Source: Cyclina sinensis (Eukaryota; Mollusca; Bivalvia; Venerida; Veneridae). From it: a stretch of 64,000 bases of DNA. This document shows positions 57,601-64,000 of the stretch, in pieces. The number at the start of each line of letters is the position of its first letter. Position 1 is the first letter of the stretch. Under the pieces are notes generated by a model. It saw only the letters and a program-made list of their open reading frames with translations, searched no databases and had not been told where the DNA came from. Location: NCBI GenBank assembly GCA_012932295.1, contig JAAONU010000009.1:7109535-7173534 (forward strand), given 5' to 3'. The position numbers and the translations under genes are program-made.

Positions 57601-60600
57601 AGGTCATATTGTACATGTTCTGTAAGGCAGGTATCATTTAGTTTTGTTGTTATTTTTTTTTTCACTAGACATATTAAATGTAGCCGTTTAAACTTCCAAA
57701 TTTCAATAGCCATTGGGTCTTATCATATTAAGTAAAGATCGATGCATCTGAAAATATCTTTAGGCTGAGTTCGACATTTCGTTGCATTTACATGAACCTT
57801 TTTGCAATGCCATTTCCTGTTACACCAAGCGTACCAACTCAGCCGCCACCAGAAATTATAGCGCAGGTAGATCTAGTTAGGCCCAAAAATAACGCCTTAG
57901 ACCACCGAGAGATTCGCTGACGACGTCATAGTACGTGCCAGTGATGACGTCATAGTGTTAGTTACAAGCGTTAGTCGTGACAAATGTGTTTCGTGAATAT
58001 GAATTGGGGTTAAACTGCTCGCAAATTTTTTGACTAAGTTTAACAACTCTTTGTATATCTAAACTAATTCAACAATACCATACTTCAATTTCATTTGTTT
58101 TGGTTAACTGAAAATCACAAAAAAACAAAAGGCGGTACGCAGCAAATACAAACAAATAAGGTCAAATGATCACGTCTTTATACGGAGTCTTTTATCCTTC
58201 ATTCATTCATAACTTCAAGATACGAAAGAGGCATTCCAAAACACAATGGCACTACTTGACGTGAATTGACAGGTAAAAACTATGCGAAACCAGATACGCT
58301 AAAAGATATAGTTTGTACTTAAACAATAAGTAACCACCTACAAATAGTGTTGCTCATGTTATACTAGTCTGACCCACGAAACAGAACTGAGAAAATTATG
58401 TGTTTAAGTGATGTTTGATAGAGTATTTCTTTAGAAAGGAATTCAATGATATTTTACACTGGACTTTACTAATGGCATTTGTATGTTTTGTACTATTATC
58501 TTACATTTAAAATCTTAATTTAATTTGACGTGTTAACTTATCAACTGAGCTTTAAATAATAACAAATTAGTAAACAAAAATTGTAATCTTTAGAAATTAA
58601 TTGTTTATCAACGAACTTGACCTCAAAATCATTGTACTTAACCCTTGCAGTAAAGGAATATCTATTTGTCTATATTTTCGTCTAGGTATAGTATTTTTGA
58701 AAGGACATTATAATATTAGCATTTAGGAGTTAATTAAAGTGGCGATAGTGTAAATAAGTAGGCTGGATTAGTAGATTACCACAGTTTAGCAATATATGCC
58801 ATTTTTTAAGAAATAAATGGCAAGATAGTGTAACGGTCCTTTTGTACATAAATACATAGTCAAGGACAGTTTGCTACAAAAACTGTGGAATTATATTGTC
58901 ATTTCTTCTTCCATGTATGTGACAGAGTGGTTTTTTTTTTCAAGTGGAATGCTTAAGTGTTAGAGAACGAAAATGCCTCAGTTAGATCGACGTTTTTTAT
59001 GTTATGAAGGATCAATTGCATGTCAAGGTTTACAAATAAATTGTTATTAAAGATCTTACTTCAAATATAAACGATCTGCAGGTAATCAAGTAACATTCAT
59101 ACGGTAAAATGTATTCATTCATTTATCTGTAACATGGATATTGTGAGGGTCACATGTGCCACATAAAAAGTGAATGTAATTGTACATATGTGGAATTAAG
59201 AGGTCTTTCAGAGGCCTCGAGCGTTACAAAAAACCTTTCACGGCATGGCAGGTACGTTTTGAACTTTTCTTCAGCTTAAAATGCTCGTTTGAAACAATTC
59301 TTTTTTGGCTTGTTAAATTAGTGAAAGTGTATTACTGTGTTACTGTAAATGAAGCAGAATCCTTGATACTACTTGATATACAGGGTTCATGCTTGTTTCT
59401 TCATTTTAGGTCATCAAGCAATCGTAAAACACCATCCCCACACTGTCCCCTGTGGCTCAAACTAATTATCTCAGTTTCCTATTTTTTAAAATAAAAGTGT
59501 CTTCACTTGTAACGTTTACAAATTACTTTAAATAAAGTCATTTAGAAATTACCTGACATTTTCGCCAGTCAAATTTTACGCTATTAGTATACTCCACTTT
59601 AAATTCACAAGATAAAATTTAGTTATCTCTAACCACATGTTATATGACAAAGAACTCGAACATTGGTTCGAGCTGTCAAAATTGTTGAAGTTTCTGTCAG
59701 TAGAAATCTTTTTACATAGATAGCTCGCAATGTGCATTTAAAGGAGATAGCTCAGTGCGTTTTTAAATTAGATGTTTCGATTAAAAATTGTAAGATTGTA
59801 AAATCTCTTGTTTACGATGTTCTAATTTTCAATACATTTCTGCATTGACTATATTTTTTGTTAAATTTTTGCTTTTCACCTTTTTTACAACTTTTTTGTC
59901 ACGTTGTCAGTTTTCTTTACACCGGTAACTGACCATTGTGCAAAACCCCTTGGACAGTGAATTATTATGCCCTATTATCCGCTTATTAACATACTTGTGT
60001 TATAAGCCAAAATAATTGTTTTTCCAATCTCGTAAAAATATTGACCTAATATTCCTAATATTCTTAACAGTCTTGTTTACTGAGGGCTTAAGTCTGAGCT
60101 AAAAATAAATATAACAAAAAGTAATTTCTCCCGCCTAAAGAAAAACGCTGTAGATTTAAGTAAATATACAAAAAGTTAGAAAAAGATTTAATATGCAAAG
60201 TTGTCTTTATGTAAAAACTGTACAGTTTGTATAGACTAAGGCACACTTTACATGGGTTTCACTTTATCTTCTGACTTTCTTAAAGTTAAGAATTTGTTTT
60301 ATTACGGATTAATCCAGCTAGGCAAGAAGCTAATCTTGTCATAAAAGAAATGAATAGAACAAAATTTTTAAAAGTCTTAAATACAAAAACGGTGTAAAAA
60401 CACACGCTCACAAAACGTTCTTCTTTTCAGATAAAGACGCTAGCTATGGGAAAACCAGAATATATACTGGATATGGTGAAATAATGAGGGTCCTGTTCAA
60501 AATGAAAGAATAGCATCTTGGTTTTGACCTAGTAAAAGTCCCCCTCCCCGCCCCCAGTTTTTGAAACAAAACAAAACCAGTCTACAAGAAGAAGGCAACA

Positions 60601-61280
60601 GACAATAAACTTCTCGCAGCAGTTGCTTCCCTTTCAGTACATCGCTGCCGGTAATAAGTGATATGTTTTTTCAAGTCGATCTGTATTTTCAGACATCTTA
60701 AATCGACGCATTTTTTAAAACTAAACGAACAAACAGAAAAAATTTTATAAAATTAAAGTTTATACATGTGTACATAGCTGGAGACGAACGAAGGCAGAAA
60801 TCTGGGCTGAAGTATGTAGGGGAGATCAAAATAGAATCACTTAAAATGGCACCCTTCTGTAATTATGTATAACTACGTGCAATCTTAGTAAGGCGTAGCA
60901 GCTTATGTCGAGCCAGTCCATAATAAGTTATATCTAATTATTAGTCCCTGAAATTGTGGAGTTTTTTTTTTTCAAGTTTCCAAGTTTATTTATAAAAATT
61001 CTTCAGTCTAATACAAGGAAAATAAACATAAGATAAACATCTACGTATGATCACAGAGGACAACATGTAGCTAGTATGTTAAGAAATATGATATAGTACG
61101 GAAATACATAAAATCGTAAAAACCTAAGTGTTTGTAAATGAACAGAAAAGTCAGAAAAAAAATCTGTTCTATGTAACTAGTTTGTTTACCAACTTCGGCC
61201 ACCGGAATCGTGATAACTGTCTTAACATAGAACAGGGATACATATATAAATGTGATGAGTGTTACACAGTGACTTCTGAA
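57601..61280. other. Intergenic, no gene seen
   Basis: AT-rich. The 104-codon frame at 59180-59494 has no recognisable domain or splice support. A pair of CRE-like sites lies at 57921-57952. Confidence 0.4.
57921..57952. promoter_or_regulatory. Paired CRE/ATF-type sites
   Basis: CGACGTCA at 57921-57928 and a perfect TGACGTCA at 57945-57952, each followed by TAGT. The pair sits in a less AT-rich island (57840-57970) without an adjacent gene. Confidence 0.4.
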
Positions 61281-61282
61281 AT

Positions 61283-61656
61283 ATGACTGGATTATCCATC
61301 CTGTTCAACCTGAACACAGACGAGGCCTGCTACGTGTACGGACACATGGAGTCGCACAGACGAGCGAACGAGCAGTCTATACAACAAAGGTACTCCGGCA
61401 TTCTAAGTCCTAGTAAGTATATTCGCTTATTATAAATACCATTTAACACATTCCTGTATTGTCTTTATATAAAGTCATGCTTAACTGTTTAAATGTTGTT
61501 TTTTTCCCATTTTTGGAAGCTTTCCGTCATTTTTTAATCATATTTATTTCAGCTGACTTCCAACAGTACGTTCTCTCTTATGTCAATACAGAAAGTTGTA
61601 CGAAGACATGTGCCGTTAGAAAAAAAATGATTAAACGAAAGAAAAAAGATAAATGA
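61283..61656 (+). CDS. Two-exon gene for a 77-residue protein, unrecognised
   Basis: Exon 1 (61283-61412) starts with an ATG in a good context (GAAATATGA) and ends in a consensus donor, GTAAGTAT. Exon 2 (61553-61656) follows a strong acceptor (atatttatttcag) and ends in TGA. The 140-base intron joins in phase 1 and keeps the frame. The product starts MTGLSILFNLNTDEACYVYG, has a charged middle (HMESHRRANEQSIQQRYSGI), then SPTDFQQYVLSYVNTESC and a strongly basic end (RKKMIKRKKKDK) that resembles a nuclear signal. It has four cysteines and no signal peptide or membrane helix. Codon composition is less AT-rich than the surroundings in exon 1. AATAAA follows at 61707-61712. I do not recognise the family. 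It could also be the 5' end of a longer gene, but the in-frame stop and poly(A) signal argue for a complete small gene. Confidence 0.65.
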
Positions 61657-61719
61657 AATTGAAATTTTGAAAGACCAACAGTTCTGGACATATTTTTAAG
61701 CGTAAAAATAAATTTAGAG

Positions 61720-62176
61720 ACAATACTATATCTACAGATGATTTTTTTAAGAAATCAAAGAAAGTGATTTCTTAAAGAAATCAAAAAGAGGTGCAGATAT
61801 TCACAGTAATGAACACTTCTATTCTTCACATGCCTTTAATGATACTGATAGTTCTTATCCAGAATAAAACCAATGTGTTAATGTACAAGAAATATTAGGC
61901 GCTGGGTAACAAATCGGCAAGTAATGAAAAGCTGAATAAAACTCGAAATACTCGCTTTTCTAAAAACAGGATGATGAATTCATGTTTAAATTTAACATTC
62001 GCTGTTTAAAACACAAATAGATTGTAACTGAACCTTTCCTTTACTACCAAACCGTACGTTATAAGAAGAAAAAAAAAATGAAATTTTTGTTATACTTTTC
62101 TAAGCGATTTAAAATTTCCTAATCTAAGCAGGTTTATGGGATTTATAATAATAATAAAAATAATAATAACAATAAC

Positions 62177-62218
<42 letters not shown>

Positions 62219-64000
62219 TATTATTATGTTGTAGTTGTTGTTGTTTTTGTACGGTTACTAGGCTGTTTAAATTGTATATTGTCAAATGATGTAACACTAT
62301 CTTTCGAAGTTACATTTCAGGATGTAGGTGTAACCGTGGTATTGTTAGTATTTATGCATGTTCTATTTGCTTCCCTTGCTGAATTTTCCGACTTAAAAAG
62401 GCTCTGTATGATACGGGTCTTCAAGGTTTCACACACTTTGAAAATCTTTACGGTGTCTGAAAACTTAAGGATATTTCATTCATTTGCCCCATTCAAAAAT
62501 GCACATTCTCATCCAAAAGCATTTTGATGTAATACATTAAGCCTACACAGAATATTAAAAGATTGCTGTAAATTTTAAATTACGATATATTTATATATGT
62601 TTGAGATAATTGATTTCATTTAAAACAGGCCCTACACTATAGCGACAAATTCCTTACTGTCTTGCAGTGAACCATATTGGCTTGGATTGTTTTTGTATCT
62701 GTGTCATACCCTGCTTGTTTGAGTTACTTGCACTATCCTCTAGATCTAATGTTGTCTGAAATCTAGTTATTTAATTGAACCGCTAACTTATGTCACAGAT
62801 CGAAAGTTATAAAATCATATTTTTATACAATATCGTGAACATCACCTCATAGTCTCTTTAGGATGGAAATTATTAACTTAGACAGGGCAAACAGTAAGAC
62901 AGACCTATTGACACTGTTGCTGTCTAAATTTGTTGGTGACGTATAAAGATTGTTTATGCCTCTAATGTAGCAGGCCTACCAAATGTAACAATTGTTTCAT
63001 ATTTATTGGCATAAGTTTGTATTATAACGTTATGATAAGTCATGATGCGTAAGAGACCGAATTATTGTAGAAAAGTACATTTCTCATATAACTCATAAAA
63101 CTGTGAATTCTTCCTTTGATATGGTACAGAAATGGTGCTTGTATTTGTTCACCGGTTGACAAACACGATGTTTTTTCGCTAATACAAATTTTATTTCATT
63201 TAACATACTCCACTTATTTTACGACTTTACTCGTGTGGTTCGTAGGCACAAGACGAGTTATTTTCATTTAATATGATTACACTTTTAGTAAAAAAATCTA
63301 CGCTTTTGACGGGAGAGCTATTCTTCCGTGAAATTTCACGAGCAGTTTGAATGAATTAATGTAAATTAGTAAACTCAGTTATAAAGTGTCAATTAAACAA
63401 ACATAGTGAAGAGGTGCGTTGGTGTATGTTTCAGTGACTATATGCACTCAAGGAGTTTTTTTGAATTATGCACACATGGAAATTTACACAAAATGTCAGG
63501 AAATATTTGTTTATTCGACGGAATCTATTCTATGTACACGGATCCAATTGGCACTGACAATGGAGATTCATTTACAAGGTTGCACTTAAGGATGGACAAT
63601 ACAAGGAATGTGTGTTATTGTGAAGCAAAATGAAGATGAAATAAAAGAAGAATGCATCGATCATTAAAACAAATTAACAGCTCGTTAGAAATGAAAGACA
63701 GTATAAAATGAGAAAATCAGTAAGAATGAATATAAGGAAACTGAACTTTCAGTAGGTCTGAGATACGACTGGATACGTTAGAAAAAAAAAAAAACTAACA
63801 AAATGAAATGATGAAATATAGGGTAAATTTCATTTCTTTGTCGATATGTTTTGTCCCATTACTGTAAAGGAGTACTTACCGGGAAAATATTTCAAGAACA
63901 CGTTTCTTTAAAGTTGCAAAAAATACCAAAACTGTTTTTCTTATTTAAATAGTATAAAATTTTGTTCTTTAATGCATACAAAATAAGTTGAGTCCACTTC
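61720..64000. other. Intergenic, no gene seen
   Basis: AT-rich, with an (AAT)n microsatellite at 62145-62226. A 75-codon frame at 63406-63633 (containing GNICLFDGIYSMYTDPIGTD) has no family resemblance or splice context. Confidence 0.4.
62145..62226. repeat. (AAT)n microsatellite
   Basis: About 25 AAT/AAC units ending in a short mirrored ATT run, which makes the right edge palindromic. Confidence 0.95.

Noticed and set aside
59180..59494. 104-codon frame
   Set aside because: No domain, signal or splice evidence; composition is typical of the surrounding AT-rich DNA.
63406..63633. 75-codon frame near the window end as a further exon of the 61.3-kb gene
   Set aside because: The small gene already ends with a stop and poly(A) signal, and no good acceptor was found before this frame.

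Overview
The window reads as nuclear DNA of a bivalve mollusc. It is AT-rich and intron-containing. It carries a tRNA-derived SINE family, pearl/HINE-like elements with tandem cores, and Tc1/mariner, LINE and MITE relics. Minisatellites are very abundant, and its genes (Frizzled, a C1q-domain protein, a rhodopsin-like GPCR) are typical of bivalves. No prokaryotic gene organisation was seen. The species assignment is inference from content, not from a search.

Layout. 1-9.3 kb: a Frizzled receptor gene of the FZD1/2/7 type on the minus strand, with two visible one-base frameshifts and probably a long AT-rich 3' region. 9.3-16 kb: gene-poor DNA with SINE copies, a PIF-like MITE, and three tiny palindromic insertions each flanked by a 7-bp duplication. 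16.8-21 kb: a complete C1q-domain gene on the minus strand, with two introns filled by unrelated tandem arrays. 21.6-24 kb: a 48-bp satellite open in two reading frames. 24.9-26.1 kb: an element with a 145-bp tandem core carrying nuclear-receptor-type palindromes. 27.6-30.8 kb: compound 27/33-bp satellite. 31-34.5 kb: dispersed repeats and a decayed Tc1 transposase. 34.8-39 kb: an expressed-looking but unrecognised gene on the plus strand (5' exon and terminal coding exon seen). 40.3-41.8 kb: two decayed Tc1 transposases head to head. 42.6-46.5 kb: minisatellites, a second copy of a TTAA MITE and more SINE copies. 47.5-49.3 kb: an intronless GPCR between two short minisatellites. 49.8-51.8 kb: a hairpin-ended element with a 168-bp tandem core. 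55.2-57.6 kb: a mariner relic and a LINE reverse-transcriptase relic fused to a 30-bp minisatellite. 61.3-61.7 kb: a newly assembled two-exon gene for a 77-residue protein. The remainder is AT-rich DNA in which I see no gene.

The genes show no obvious common pathway: Frizzled is a Wnt receptor, C1q-domain proteins are secreted recognition proteins, and the GPCR is an orphan. The most unusual signals are the 25-34 bp palindromic insertions with target duplications, the frameshifted Frizzled, the nuclear-receptor palindromes inside a mobile repeat, and the small two-exon gene.
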